Assembly (NCBI GenBank): GCA_026545225.1
Contig: CM048845.1
Coordinates: forward strand, 79,040,533-79,104,532
From: Cornus controversa
Taxonomy: Eukaryota; Streptophyta; Magnoliopsida; Cornales; Cornaceae
DNA: 64,000 nt
Reading direction: 5' to 3'
How positions within the stretch are numbered: position 1 is the first letter of the stretch; each line of letters starts with the position of its first letter. Shown here in pieces: positions 1 to 10,421 of the stretch. Position numbers and translations under genes: made by a program. The notes below the pieces were generated by a model. That model saw only the letters and a list, made by a program, of their open reading frames with translations. It did not search any database and was not told where the DNA came from.

Positions 1-3000
1 GAGTCAGAGGCCTTTGTCTCTCTAGATCCACGGATCACTCGCACAGGATTCTTCACCGATATACTGTTCTTCAAAGCCAAGTTTCCTCTTTCAAGTTTCT
101 GGTCTTCAGGTTGCTTATTGTGACCTACTAGATTTCCTCCTTGTCCAGAGTATATTAAGACATCAGCATTGTCCAGAACATCATCATAACCCCCTGAAGC
201 AACAATACTAATTGCAATGATCTCTCCACCATCCTTCATGTAATCTATACCAGCCTGGTACTGGCAATGCACGCCAATAAGAAAAAGCTGTACCCTGTAC
301 TGGAATTCATCGCCTACCTCAACTCCTGGAACTGCACCCAGTATTTTTCTGCCAGTGTTAATTTCTTTTACATTGTTCCTGACAATCTCTATCGCTTGAA
401 GATCAATCCTTTTTTTCTGCCTCAACTTTGCTTCTAGCCCAAATTTTCTTTCTTCCCCCAGTAAGAGCTTCCCACAAGTAGTTCGAAACAAACATAGCAT
501 TTCCCTCATTCTGTTTCGGGCTTCACCATGATTTGAACTATTTGGACCATAACAGGGGGGTAGACGTACATCAAAATCATGCAGTCGTTGAAATTGGTGA
601 GAATCGTTAAGCTGCTCATCATCATGAACAACAGAATCTTTCTCACCAGAGACAAGTAGTGCATCTATGCCTCCATAAGCTGCCTTCCAAGCAAACATTG
701 ATTTCCCCTTTGAGGAATTTCCTCTTGAATATTCTGCTTCATACTTATTTTTCCTGACAACAATTCTAGACTTCTCTCGCCCAGTGAAATCCAGCTTCTT
801 TAATTTGCTTCGGCTCATACCACCATCTGGGCTACTTTTTGAAGCCCCATTCCCCTGCTTCCACAGACAATCTGGTGCAGCCATCACACTTTGCCAAATC
901 ACCCTGTCCAATCCACATCCCAAACCAACATGATCACCCAAAAGCATTCGGTTAGGTCCTTTGTCATGTGAGTGACCAATAATCTCCTTCACCACTTTCC
1001 CCAACAAATCTCTTACATCCTCGGAATCCTTTTTAATTACTGCCTGGGACTTGTTTCTCAGCTCAGGCACAGTTCCCCTCAATTCACTCTTCTGGACATT
1101 TCCATCTCGAACAATCCTTTTTGATTCTACAACACTAGACTTCGATGTCTGTCTCAATTGCCAATCATCTACAACAGCCCCCACTGTCTCCCTCAATGTC
1201 CTGCCTTCTGCACCAGCCTTCTCTGTGCCACTGAAACTCTTATTTCTCAAAACAACCCTACGGCACTCTTCCTCATTTGGGTATAGAGCATTCCTTCCAC
1301 AAAATGGAGGGTAATCACGGGTAGCCGAAACTCTTCTTCGCGGATGCCTTTTTTTCAGGACAGTCTCCTCCGAAACGTTGGCATCACCAATAGGCCACTG
1401 CTGTGGAGACAACTTTTTTGCACTAGCCACCGAAACCATCCCACCATCCAAAGCATCAATTTCCAACACAGTTTCGTTTTCTGGTGCATCTTCTCTCTTC
1501 ACCAAGGCGTGAACCTCCACCTCAGGCAACTCCTTTGACAATTCCAGTGCAAGACATTCTAAATCTTTCTGCGACCCAACTCCCAATATCTCCATATTTG
1601 TTGACATTTTCTCATCCTCACTGCCCATCTCGTGAATATCCACCACCAAACCACCCGATGATTCAGCCATTTCTGGCCGAATTTGACTTTTCCGCACTTC
1701 AGGAGACTGGAATTTGACCCGAACCTCAGACGTTCTAACACAGTCAGCCATTACAACTTCAGTCCACCTTTTACCATCCACCAAATTCTCCTTATCACCA
1801 ACCAATGCCACCACATTTTCCTTTTGCCTCAAATTAACCGGCGGAGCATTTCGCCCACACCCCGGAGGATAATCACGAATGCAAGAAACCCTACGGGGCT
1901 TATACTTGACCTCCAAAACACTAGAACACGACCCTTTTGCACTAGCCATTGAAACCATCCCATCATCCAAAGCACCAATTTCCAACATAGTTTTGTTTTC
2001 TGGTGCACCTTCTCTCTTCACCAAGGCCTGAACCTCCACCTCATGCAACTCCTTCGACAATTCCAGTGCAAGGCATTCTAAATCTTTCCGCGACCCAATT
2101 CCCAATACCTCCATATTTGTTGACATTTTCTCATCCTCACTGCCCATCTCGTGAATATCCATCACCAAACCACCCGATGATTCAGCCATTTCTGGCCAAA
2201 TTCGACCTTTCAGCACTTCATGAGACTGGAATTCGACCCGAACCTCAGAAGTTCTAACACAATCAGCCACTACAACATCAGTCCTCCTTTCACCATCCAC
2301 CAAATTCTCCTTATCACCAACCAATGCCACCACATTTTCCTTTTGCCTCAAATTAACCGGCGGAGCATTTCGCCCACACCCCGGAGGATAATCACGAATG
2401 CAAGAAACCCTACGGGGCTTATACTTGACCTCCAAAACACTAGAACACGACCCTTTTGCACTAGCCATTGAAACCATCCCATCATCCAAAGCACCAATTT
2501 CCAACATAGTTTTGTTTTCTGGTGCACCTTCTCTCTTCACCAAGGCCTGAACCTCCACCTCATGCAACTCCTTCGACAATTCCAGTGCAAGGCATTCTAA
2601 ATCTTTCCGCGACCCAATTCCCAATACCTCCATATTTGTTGACATTTTCTCATCCTCACTGCCAATCTCGTGAATATCCATCACCAAACCACCCGATGAT
2701 TCAGCCATTTCTGGCCAAATTCGACCTTTCAGCACTTCATGAGACTGGAATTCGACCCGAACCTCAGAAGTTCTAACACAATCAGCCACTACAACATCAG
2801 TCCTCCTTTCACCATCCACCAAATTCTCCTTATCACCAACCAATGCCACCACATTTTCCTTTTGCCTCAAATTAACAGGCGGAGCATTTTGGCCACACCC
2901 CGAAGGATAATCACGAATGCACGAAATCCTCCGGGGTTTATACTTGACCTCTGAAACACTAGAAGTCGAGCAATAGGCGTTTTCAAAAGGCCGCTTCCTC

Positions 3001-3041
3001 GAATTCCCATAAGATAGACCACCATTCAACAAAAACACCAT
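1..3041 (-). CDS. SUVH5/6-like H3K9 methyltransferase, copy 1 (3' part outside window)
   Basis: Plant SU(VAR)3-9 homologue. The family methylates histone H3K9 in the nucleus after its SRA domain binds methylated DNA. I chose the start at 3041 because MVFLLNGGLS is shared by all four copies and lies just 3' of a 5'UTR intron acceptor. I translated most of the frame from 3041 to base 5 and found no stop, giving about 1013 residues before the window edge. The N-terminus carries three tandem modules of 173 residues (about aa 20-540), each headed by EVKYKPRR and a DYPPGCGRN-type motif; a fourth, lone RDYPPFCG motif follows near aa 580. A basic, low-complexity linker leads to the SRA domain from about aa 900 (VPGVEVGDEFQYRVQ, SGGYDD, YSGQGGN). 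Pre-SET, SET and post-SET should lie beyond base 1. It is the largest copy; SUVH5/6 in Arabidopsis are about 790 aa. Confidence 0.9.
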   Translation of the reverse strand, partial: MVFLLNGGLSYGNSRKRPFENAYCSTSSVSEVKYKPRRISCIRDYPSGCGQNAPPVNLRQKENVVALVGDKENLVDGERRTDVVVADCVRTSEVRVEFQSHEVLKGRIWPEMAESSGGLVMDIHEIGSEDEKMSTNMEVLGIGSRKDLECLALELSKELHEVEVQALVKREGAPENKTMLEIGALDDGMVSMASAKGSCSSVLEVKYKPRRVSCIRDYPPGCGRNAPPVNLRQKENVVALVGDKENLVDGERRTDVVVADCVRTSEVRVEFQSHEVLKGRIWPEMAESSGGLVMDIHEMGSEDEKMSTNMEVLGIGSRKDLECLALELSKELHEVEVQALVKREGAPENKTMLEIGALDDGMVSMASAKGSCSSVLEVKYKPRRVSCIRDYPPGCGRNAPPVNLRQKENVVALVGDKENLVDGKRWTEVVMADCVRTSEVRVKFQSPEVRKSQIRPEMAESSGGLVVDIHEMGSEDEKMSTNMEILGVGSQKDLECLALELSKELPEVEVHALVKREDAPENETVLEIDALDGGMVSVASAKKLSPQQWPIGDANVSEETVLKKRHPRRRVSATRDYPPFCGRNALYPNEEECRRVVLRNKSFSGTEKAGAEGRTLRETVGAVVDDWQLRQTSKSSVVESKRIVRDGNVQKSELRGTVPELRNKSQAVIKKDSEDVRDLLGKVVKEIIGHSHDKGPNRMLLGDHVGLGCGLDRVIWQSVMAAPDCLWKQGNGASKSSPDGGMSRSKLKKLDFTGREKSRIVVRKNKYEAEYSRGNSSKGKSMFAWKAAYGGIDALLVSGEKDSVVHDDEQLNDSHQFQRLHDFDVRLPPCYGPNSSNHGEARNRMREMLCLFRTTCGKLLLGEERKFGLEAKLRQKKRIDLQAIEIVRNNVKEINTGRKILGAVPGVEVGDEFQYRVQLFLIGVHCQYQAGIDYMKDGGEIIAISIVASGGYDDVLDNADVLIYSGQGGNLVGHNKQPEDQKLERGNLALKNSISVKNPVRVIRGSRETKASD
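1412..2968 (-). repeat. three tandem 519-bp in-frame modules inside SUVH copy 1
   Basis: Three units with an exact 519-bp (173-codon) period cover roughly 2450-2968, 1931-2449 and 1412-1930. The two units nearest the start codon are almost identical over most of their length; I see one difference between 1960-2340 and 2479-2859. The third is clearly more diverged. The unit bordering the start codon keeps a variant head (CSTSSVSEVKYKPRR, DYPSGCGQN) like that of copy 4. The other two share one head, so the last duplication is recent. The period is a multiple of three, so the reading frame is kept. Confidence 0.92.
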
Positions 3042-3078
3042 TCTCAATACCCCAACAACAAAAATTGTTGTTTGGTTG

Positions 3079-3307
3079 CTGATGAAAATTAAAACAAGAA
3101 AAAATCAAAAGAAAGAATAAAAACAAAAAATCAGATTAGCACTCAGAATCTAATGAATTGCAAGTAAACCTCAGAGTAATGAGAAATTTAAGAGAATTTG
3201 CAGCTTATAAGCATGAAAAGTAGCATAAACAGTGAGTTTGTAAATAATAATAATAAAAAAAGTAGGGTTTGACTCCATTGAAAAGAAACTGAAAGGAAAG
3301 AGTGCAC
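3079..3307 (-). other. 5'UTR intron of SUVH copy 1
   Basis: On the minus strand the donor is CAG|GTGCAC and the acceptor TTTTCATCAG|CAACC, 229 nt apart, ending 37 nt before the ATG. Donor and acceptor contexts are conserved in all four copies, which supports a real intron. Intron lengths are 229, 194, 132 and 229 nt in copies 1 to 4. Confidence 0.75.
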
Positions 3308-3309
3308 CT

Positions 3310-3720
3310 GATGTGAAGATGAGTTCTGAGTTCAAATTAGTTCTTGAGAGAAATATTCAATGGCGAATCATTGTGATTGAAGAGAGTGGGTGAAACGGAT
3401 ATGATATATTAGCTATTCATGGTAGAAAATTTTCGGCAAGGGCTTTGTCACAACAAAAGTGTGAGCTGGAGAGAGAGTGTGATGAAAATGTTCACTGCGA
3501 AATGAGCTCTGCTATAACCGGCAACGTAGATGGGAAGCTATGATATTACATTTATGGCCTTGGTTTTCTGTGTATTATCGGCTCTACCACGTGGCGCGAA
3601 TGGGAGGTGGTTTACGTTGGAACGAGCTTGGTTAAGTGGTATTTAAAAACGACGTCGTTAGATTGGAGAATAAGGTTTCACACGTGTGAAAGGTGACTAA
3701 TGTTTAGGGTGCAATTTAAA
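3310..3720 (-). promoter_or_regulatory. conserved promoter/5' exon block of SUVH copy 1
   Basis: This block is repeated upstream of every SUVH copy. It begins with the untranslated first exon and extends to a composite site: a G-box CACGTG at 3588-3593 directly abutting ATTCGCGC (minus strand, 3594-3601), which fits the E2F consensus WTTSSCSS. A second ACGTG core lies near 3680. Outside the block the flanks diverge. The exact transcription start cannot be placed. Confidence 0.65.
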
Positions 3721-4460
3721 TGGAGGCAAAGTCAGTTCAAGTATGATTGTAAGCCGAACGGGTTGAATCTCATGTATGAAAATCTAAACCCAAGTCTAAT
3801 CTAACTTGATTATAAATTCAAGCTAATCAATTCAAGTCCAATCCAACTCGATCGTAAATTTGAGGGTCAAGTGCATTAAGTCTCCCGAAACTATCAATAG
3901 ATTACAATAAACTCCCCTGAACTCTTAAATTATAAGAAACACACACTTAAGAATAAACTATTAACTAACATTTAACAAAAAAAAATTTAAATTACTTTTT
4001 TGTCCTTAGTCAATATGTATGCTTGTTGATAAAGTAGACTATGATCCTGTTTGGTAACAGTTTTGATTCCAGATTTCAGCTTTCATTTTTATTTTTTTTG
4101 GAAGTTGTAAAGAGGTGGTATTATGCATATATTAATAGGGATGCATGAAGGCATGGAGAAGGTCAAGGGGTAACCTTCCCTCGTGAATATAGTCTTTAGG
4201 CGACAGAAAATTGGGTTATGGTGGCATGGTGGCTTGAGAGAAGGAATCGCCAGCCGTATCCGCAGACTGACCAGAAGAAATAATGGACTGGACATCATGA
4301 CAACTGTCAAGGATCTGTGCCAAGAGCGTTATAAATAGTGGAGCACTTGTGGCACAGAGGGAGGAGATTCTGGCAGATCATAGAGCCCCTCTCAGTCTAA
4401 GATTCCTTTTGCCTTCTCTCTCTCCCAATTCATCCTCACCTCCCAATCTCCTTTCCATTT
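3721..4460. other. intergenic, AT-rich, possible LTR-type fragment
   Basis: No gene seen. 4120-4340 is less AT-rich and ends in a TATAAATAG-like stretch. A piece around 4170 (AACCTTCCCTCGTGAATAT) resembles one around 39047 (AACCTTTCCTCGCAAATAT), so both may be scraps of one retroelement family. No boundaries could be set. Confidence 0.3.
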
Positions 4461-4464
4461 CCCT

Positions 4465-4611
4465 GGTGAAATACCACCATATTTGGGCAACTGTTCAGAG
4501 ATCATTGACTTGTATCTGTATGAAAATAGCCTCTCAGGTGCACTTCCACCAGAGTTAAGTAAACTTCAGAAGCTAGAGAAGATGTTACTTTGGCAGAGCA
4601 ATCTTAAAAGT
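4465..4611 (+). pseudogene. leucine-rich-repeat receptor kinase fragment
   Basis: One open stretch reads GEIPPYLGNCSEIIDLYLYE and continues NSLSGALPPELSKLQKLEKM before LLWQSNL. This is the plant LRR consensus (GxIPxxLGNC, LxLYxNxLSGxLPxELxxLxKL, LLWQNNL) of RGI/RCH-type LRR receptor kinases. Only about two repeats remain. No signal peptide, further repeats, transmembrane segment or kinase domain is present nearby, so this is a captured or decayed exon piece. Confidence 0.75.
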
Positions 4612-5340
4612 ATGAATATTAATATGTGTCTATTTATCTATCTTAAAAGGCTTTTGGTTTCATCTAATTTTGTGCCTAGCTCGGAATATTAATTATAACA
4701 GAACATGATTGGATTTTTTATGCATAATACACTTAAAGATATATAATTGCAACTTCTTCTATTAATCCAAGGGACAAATTCAATGGTCAATTATGTCATG
4801 GGATTAGTTTAAATTAAATCTATTGCTTAGTTGATTAATATAAGCTCTTCATGCTCAATCTTGAATAAGTTCCAATTTGATCTAGATGAAGTTGAGCAAT
4901 CGAAATGTACTTCACTAGAAATAATGTGTGACATATATGTATATATGTGTATGTGTGCGCATAATTTAATTTGGGTTTACTGGTAACAGTTGAGTGCGTA
5001 ATGGGGTACTTATTGAAGTTGAAGAGCTTGAAGTTGTAAGTTTAGAAAAAATAAAAAATATATATATAAACTGTGTAAAATGAGTAATGTTTATTATAGG
5101 AAGAGTAATTTTGGAATTTCAATTTATGAATTAGTATGAGCGATCAGAGTTAAGTCAATGAAACTTTAAAAAAGTTTGACTGAATTTTTTTTAGAAAGTT
5201 TAATTTGTAGATAATAAAGACAAACTTCAGGGGAGGTCAAAATAATTTGCCCTACATAACAAGTGACAAAGGGCAGGCCATGCTCATTCAGAAACTATCA
5301 TTAAGTTGTACAATCAAGTTATAGAATTAATTGACAAAAG
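4612..5340. other. AT-rich spacer
   Basis: AT-rich sequence with short TA and A runs around 4920-5070. No coding pattern, RNA gene or element ends were recognised. Confidence 0.4.
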
Positions 5341-5349
5341 GGTCCAAAA

Positions 5350-6180
5350 CCTTTCATTTGGTTTTAAAAAAGTGCAATGAACTCAAATATGCTATATTTC
5401 ATTATTTTGGATTATATCACACCATTACCTTTGCAAAAGTGACTACACTATCCCCCTTTGCACATATTTTTCTTACCATTTTACCTTTTCCATTATTATA
5501 AAAAAATAAAGAACAATAGAGAGAAGAGAGGATTTTTTTTATATTAAGTTTTTCTTTACCTTAATAAAAAAATAAAAAAAATACTTTTTCTTTCAAGGAA
5601 AAAAACTCAATATGCACAATAATAAAAATTTCTAGATTTTTTTTTTTGTTTTTTCAAAAATTATTTTATTTTCATAAATTCTCTCTCTTTCTAATGGAAA
5701 AGGTTCCAGAAACAATTTCCGAAAAATAAAGAAAAAATCAAAAAGATTTATTGAGTAATTGTGTATATTTATTTTTTTTTCCCGAAAATTATTTATGGAA
5801 TTTTTTTCCCCAAAAAAAACTCTTCCTTTTTTTATTAAGGTAAAAAAAAAACTTAATATTAAAAAACCCCTCTCTTTCTAATGGAAACAATTTAATTCAA
5901 AAATATTTATTATGTAATTGTGCATTTTTAATTTTTTTCCCGAAAAAAAACTCCACTTTTTTTTTATTAAGGAAAAAAAACCTTAATATAAAAAAACTTC
6001 TCTTCTCTCTATTATTTTTTAGTTTTTATAATAATGGAAAGAGTAAAATAGTCATAGAAAAGAAGAATATATGCATAAGAGAATAATTTGCTCACTTTTG
6101 TAGAGATGAGAGTGTGTATAATCTAAAATATAATATAAGAGATTTATTACACATTTTCAAAACCACAAAGGAATTTTAGA
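5350..6180. mobile_element. long inverted-repeat element (MITE/foldback-like)
   Basis: The left arm from about 5350 and the right arm to about 6180 are imperfect reverse complements over roughly 200-300 bases each. Matching landmarks include GGATTATAT with CAAAAGTGA, TTTTCCATTATTATAAA, and AATAGAGAGAAGAGA on the left against their complements on the right. The centre holds two direct copies of a segment with CTCTCTTTCTAATGGAAA (about 5680 and 5870). No coding capacity. Ends and target-site duplication are not resolved. Confidence 0.7.
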
Positions 6181-6780
6181 TTTAAGGCTCTTTTGCCTGG
6201 TTTGAGAGAGGTATTACAACAACACACTCAGCAAACTGAAAGTAGAAGCTAGTCCACATAATCTGAGAATTTTATTCACCAACTCGTATATATTGTGTTC
6301 CAAGGAAACAAAGGGTGTGTAATAGTAATAGATCTGACAGACACGTTGACATATCCATGTTGGTGCTGTGCTCAATTGATGTTTCACCAACCAACCAATT
6401 GGTGTCTCATCTCAACATAGTGAGTGGGATTAAACCTGCAGAGCCGCAGCCTTGCAAAGATACGGCGTTCCCTCTTAAGAGTCCGAGCCCTCATAGCACG
6501 AATGAATATAAAGAAGAGATATATATGCGGCAAATGTGATATAGAAAGAAGATAGAGATGGTGATATTAATGTCATTGCATATAAATAACTGGCAGCCAA
6601 GAAAACTAGAGAATTTCCCAATAGTATACTATGAGATGTGAGTGGGAGGGCAACAGAAATCACTCCAATTGCGGCAGCAAATGCAATTGAGTTGAAAGTA
6701 TTTATGACATTGAAATCCCATTGAGATTGAATCTGAATTATTGGATTGATTCTCTCCTTTATTTTAATCTTCATCATGAA
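6181..6780 (-). pseudogene. PGG-domain relic of an ACD6-like ankyrin gene
   Basis: The minus strand reads NTFNSIAFAAAIGVISVALP, then LLGNSLVFLAASYLYAM, which aligns with the last part of the PGG/transmembrane domain of the gene at 40497-42029 (NFFNSAAFAAAIGVIYLALP, LLGQSLIFLAISYMTSM). The similarity continues into the 3' flank, for example GTCCACATAATCTGAGAATT in both. Ankyrin repeats and the PGG motif itself are missing. It is an inactive remnant lying 3' of SUVH copy 2, as the larger gene lies 3' of copy 4. Confidence 0.8.
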
Positions 6781-6879
6781 ATGGAGGAGTTTTGATTTCT
6801 GCTGCTGTAATTCAACGTTTGGGTTTATTGCATTAACGTTGTAAGTTTTATACTGACATGTTGGTCAATATGTAACTTG

Positions 6880-7560
6880 TTGGGTTTTTGGAGCTGTTGC
6901 TCTCTTGTTTGTCGAAATGGCTTTCAGGAAGCTTAAGAAATATTACATTCAATGCCTGTTAATATCTTTATATTGTTCATGTCAAATTATGTTGCCAAAT
7001 TTGTAACTTTGGGTCCATCGTGTATTCTTCAATCACATGGGCTTGTGTTGAGCTTAGTCTAATAATAATACTCATTTTATTGGTATAATATTAAATGAAA
7101 TCATTAATTTGGACCTTAGAGTTAGAGCTGGATGTTTCTTATTTTCGTTTTCTAAAATTTCATATTATTATTCTAACTAACCCATAATATATTTGAAATT
7201 GCATTGAATTCTATTATTTTAAAAAAAATAATTATGAAAGCAATATGTCATGTTCCAAACGTGTCTATGTCATGCCCAACTAAAAAATAAAAGATTTAAA
7301 TTTTAGAACTTGCTGACAAGTATCCAGACCATGTCCTATGTTTGTCTCGACTGTTTGATGCTAAGAACACACCTCTAAATAAATTTTCCGTGTATCCTAG
7401 ATGACTCCCATTATAATTTTTTCAAAACCATTTCCATCATCAACACTAACCGGTAAAGAGCATTTCGATACGAGAGTGGTATATTAATGAAAAACACGCC
7501 AGGTCAGTGTCTCCCAATCAAAAACACTCACTAACAAATTAGCAAAGGATTAACACTCCG
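6880..7560. repeat. duplicated spacer block, also at about 19740-20600
   Basis: Stretches such as CCAAATTTGTAACTTTGGGT (near 6993 and 19855), CATTCAATGCC and CAAAAACACTCACTAA occur in the same order in both places. The block is non-coding and forms part of the duplicated unit that carries the SUVH genes. Confidence 0.65.
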
Positions 7561-7714
7561 GTTATATAAATTTTGTGTGTTTATCAACTGTGCAGATAAT
7601 TCCTGTAAGTTTGAAAAAAGTCAGGCAAGTAAGTCTCTTAAATTTGAAAAGTTAGAAATACCTTTTTTTTTTATCCAAAATGTTGCTGTGCGTTGTTAAC
7701 CCACTTTATATATA

Positions 7715-9126
7715 GGGTTAAGTGCATAAAACACTCTCGCTATATACAAAAATGTGCAAAATACACCCTCCACAATTTAGTATGCTCATATCACCCTCCA
7801 CTAGTTATCTTCAATGTGCAAATACCCCCCTCTGACTAGTTGACCGGCATGTTTGACTTAAATTTCTTTTAAAATTTCAAAATTACCCCTCCACCAATTA
7901 AGACCTTGTTTGGCTCTCTCCTCTACACACACACACTCTCTTATATATCTCACACACACACTATTATATCATTATATATCACACACACACACACTATTAT
8001 ACGCACACACTCTGTTATACAAAAAATGGATGAGAGAGAGAATTGAAGAGAGAACCCAAATCATACAAATGATTTCATATATATATATATATATACACAC
8101 ACACTCAGTTATACAAAAAATGGACCATTCTCTTTTCCATCAACCGCAACAATTCTCAAATCAACTAAACTAGAAAAACTTTATATAAACACCATGTTAT
8201 ATATATATATATATATATAACTTCATGTTCTCCACTCGGCTTAGGTCAATTCCATCACTTTTAATTTCTTAATTTGTTGTTGCATTCTAAATTGTTTCGA
8301 ACCCATTATAATCACAGGACTCTTCTTCAAGATTCTAATTTTCTTTCCAAAATTCTAAAAAAGAAAATGAACCAATCTCTGTTTTAATTAAGCTTTGAGG
8401 CATGAATTGAAGCTGAATTGTTTTGGGATTTCAAAGTTGATCTATGGTTTGTTACAAAGAAGTAATAATGGATCGAAAGAGGCCACTAGGTTTGCGTAAT
8501 TAGCATTTTTGAGTCATCAAATTACTAAATTGATCTCACACTCGTCCTCTTTCTTATATATATATATTGCTTGCGTACAAAGCGAAGAGTCGAAGTCGAT
8601 AATCAAGAAGCTCCTCATCGACACCATTTTGGAGCTTGCGTCGGGGATTATGCCCTACAATGGCTGGCTTGAGCTCTTGTTGTTCATGTTTCAGTGCGTG
8701 TCGTCCAATTCGTCGAAACCACAAGAATCGACATTCTTGATCTTTGCCCACTTGTCGCGGTACATCGAAGATACTCTGATTTCGTACGTAAAGCACCTTC
8801 ACTCTGCATTCTTTTAATGCTTGAATTCATCATCAAACTCAGATGTCGAGATTGTTGCGCTTGAAGATGGGAAGATAAAGATAATGAAGTCGTGAAGAGA
8901 GAAAACGAGGAGAAATAGACTGTTGAACGAGGAAAGAAGAGAGAGAGTTTTGTTTTTAATTTTTTTTCATACATAAAGGTATTTTTGTCATTTTCTATTT
9001 CTGGTATCGAAAAATTAACCATTTGTCCTTATTTAAACAATTTTGAAATTGTAAGGGGTTAGTTGAACATCAGAGGGTATTTTTGCACATTTTTTCTATA
9101 ATGAGAGTGTTTTATGTAGTTAACCC
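7715..9126 (+). mobile_element. Pack-MULE-like element carrying an importin-5 fragment
   Basis: The ends are inverted repeats: GGGTTAAGTGCATAAAACAC on the left against GGGTTAACTACATAAAACAC read inward from the right. Both then share AAAAATGTGCAAAA. The flanks TTATATATA (7706-7714) and TCATATATA (9127-9135) look like a 9-bp target-site duplication with one mismatch, the size typical of Mutator-like elements. The interior holds CA/TA microsatellites and a captured gene piece, and no transposase is seen. Confidence 0.72.
8578..8874 (+). pseudogene. captured importin-5 (karyopherin RanBP5-like) fragment
   Basis: The frame reads SKSIIKKLLIDTILELASGI, NGWLELLLFMFQCVSSNSSK and QESTFLIFAHLSRYIEDTL. 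This follows the plant importin-5 N-terminal HEAT repeats (family pattern NGWPELLPFMFQCV, ESAFLIFAQLSQYIG, from general knowledge). A TAA at 8815-8817 breaks it, after which CLNSSSNSDVEIVAL continues the family pattern in the same frame to about 8874. Less than a tenth of an importin is present and no introns are seen. It lies wholly inside the inverted-repeat element 7715-9126, so it was probably picked up by that element. Confidence 0.75.
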
Positions 9127-9357
9127 TCATATATATATATATATACACACGCGCGCACACATACCTCATCTCTCTCACCCAATCTCTGTAACCCCGTTCA
9201 CTCTCTCGTTCTCTCTCTCTAACCACACACTCTTTCATTGTATCCAAAATGTTGATGTGCCTTATTAACCCACTTTATACACACACACACACCTCTTCTC
9301 TCTCACCCACTCTCGGTAACTCCACTCTCTCTCTCATCCGTTCTATGTCTCTCTCAA
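9127..9357. repeat. CA/CT-rich microsatellite and minisatellite, left part
   Basis: A TA run, then CACACGCGCGCACACA, then units of the type CTCTCTCACCCAATCTCTGTAA repeated in variant form at about 9160 and 9297. A segment reading CAAAATGTTGATGTGC with ACCCACTTTATA at 9246-9278 repeats the sequence just left of the Pack-MULE-like element (7677-7710). Confidence 0.7.
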
Positions 9358-10421
9358 GTCAGGATCCTTTGCCCTACCGGGTCCCTGCCCTACCCATGCC
9401 CTACAATTTTACCAAATTTAATATGCATTTCACCACCCATAAAACATATATTCACCACTCTTAAATCCACATTTCACCACCCTTAAATCTTGAAATATTT
9501 CTTGTTAGTTTTTTGTCAACACTGTTAATCCATGTTTCACCACCCTTAAAACATACATTCACCACTCTTAAATCCACATTTCACCACCCTTAAATCTTGA
9601 AAAATTTGAAATATTTTTTTGTTAATTTTTTTGTCAACACTGTTAATCCATATTTCACCACTACCCTTAAAACATACATTCTCCACCCTTAAATCCATAT
9701 TTCACCACCCTTAAATTTTGAAAAACTTAAAATATTTCTTGTTAGTTTTTTGTCACCACTCATAAAATATACATTCATCACCCTTAAATCTACATTTCAC
9801 CACCCTTTACACATAAAAAATAATATTAAGTTAAGATTAAATTATTCAACAAATTTAATATAGATTTTCACAAATTTAATAATTTTACTAAAAATTGTCA
9901 AGTTAATTTTTTTTTCAACAAACTTAACCGTGAATTCAACATCCTTAAAATATTGAAACATTTGAAAATTTTCAAGTTAATATTTTTGTCAACACTTTTA
10001 ATCTATGTTTCACCACAATATGAGTAAAAAAATATTATTTAATAAAAGCCATAAGAGTTTTGGATCAAAATTTAAAGGTGTTGAAATGTGGATTTAAAGA
10101 TGGTGATTGTAGGTTTAAAGGTGGTGAAACATGGGTTAAAAGTATTGGCAAAAAAATTAAGTTGAATATTTTATGTTTTTCAAGATTTAAGGTTTGGTGA
10201 AATGTGAATTCAATGGTGGTGATGGTATGTTTAAGAGTGGTGAAATATGAATTAACAATGTTGACAAAAAAATATTTCAAATTTTTTAAGATTTAAGGGC
10301 AATGAAATGTGAATTTAAGGGTGGTGAATATAAATTTTATGAGTGGTGAAATGCAGATTAAATTTGATAAAATGGTAAGGCACGGGTAAGGCAGGACCCG
10401 ATAGGGGCAGAGGATCGTGAC
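9358..10421. mobile_element. 1.06-kb long terminal-inverted-repeat element
   Basis: The left end GTCAGGATCCTTTGCCC and the right end (inward) GTCACGATCCTCTGCCCC begin arms of about 400 bases that are imperfect reverse complements. Each arm carries several copies of a TTTCACCACCCTTAAAT-type unit with spacing of about 100 bases, so the arms are themselves internally repetitive. The element sits inside a CT-rich minisatellite, with similar tracts on both sides. No transposase was found. The superfamily is uncertain. Confidence 0.72.

Noticed and set aside
1051-2954. Chain of plus-strand open frames (HPPS/FLLPQINRRSIS-type peptides) across SUVH copy 1, repeated in other copies
   Set aside because: They are antisense shadows of the SUVH coding repeats; the minus frame has the recognisable domains.
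9424-10370. Regularly spaced TTTCACCACCCTTAAAT repeats as a CRISPR-like array
   Set aside because: Repeats are imperfect, the spacers are themselves repeated, and the second half is the inverse complement of the first; this is a plant TIR element.
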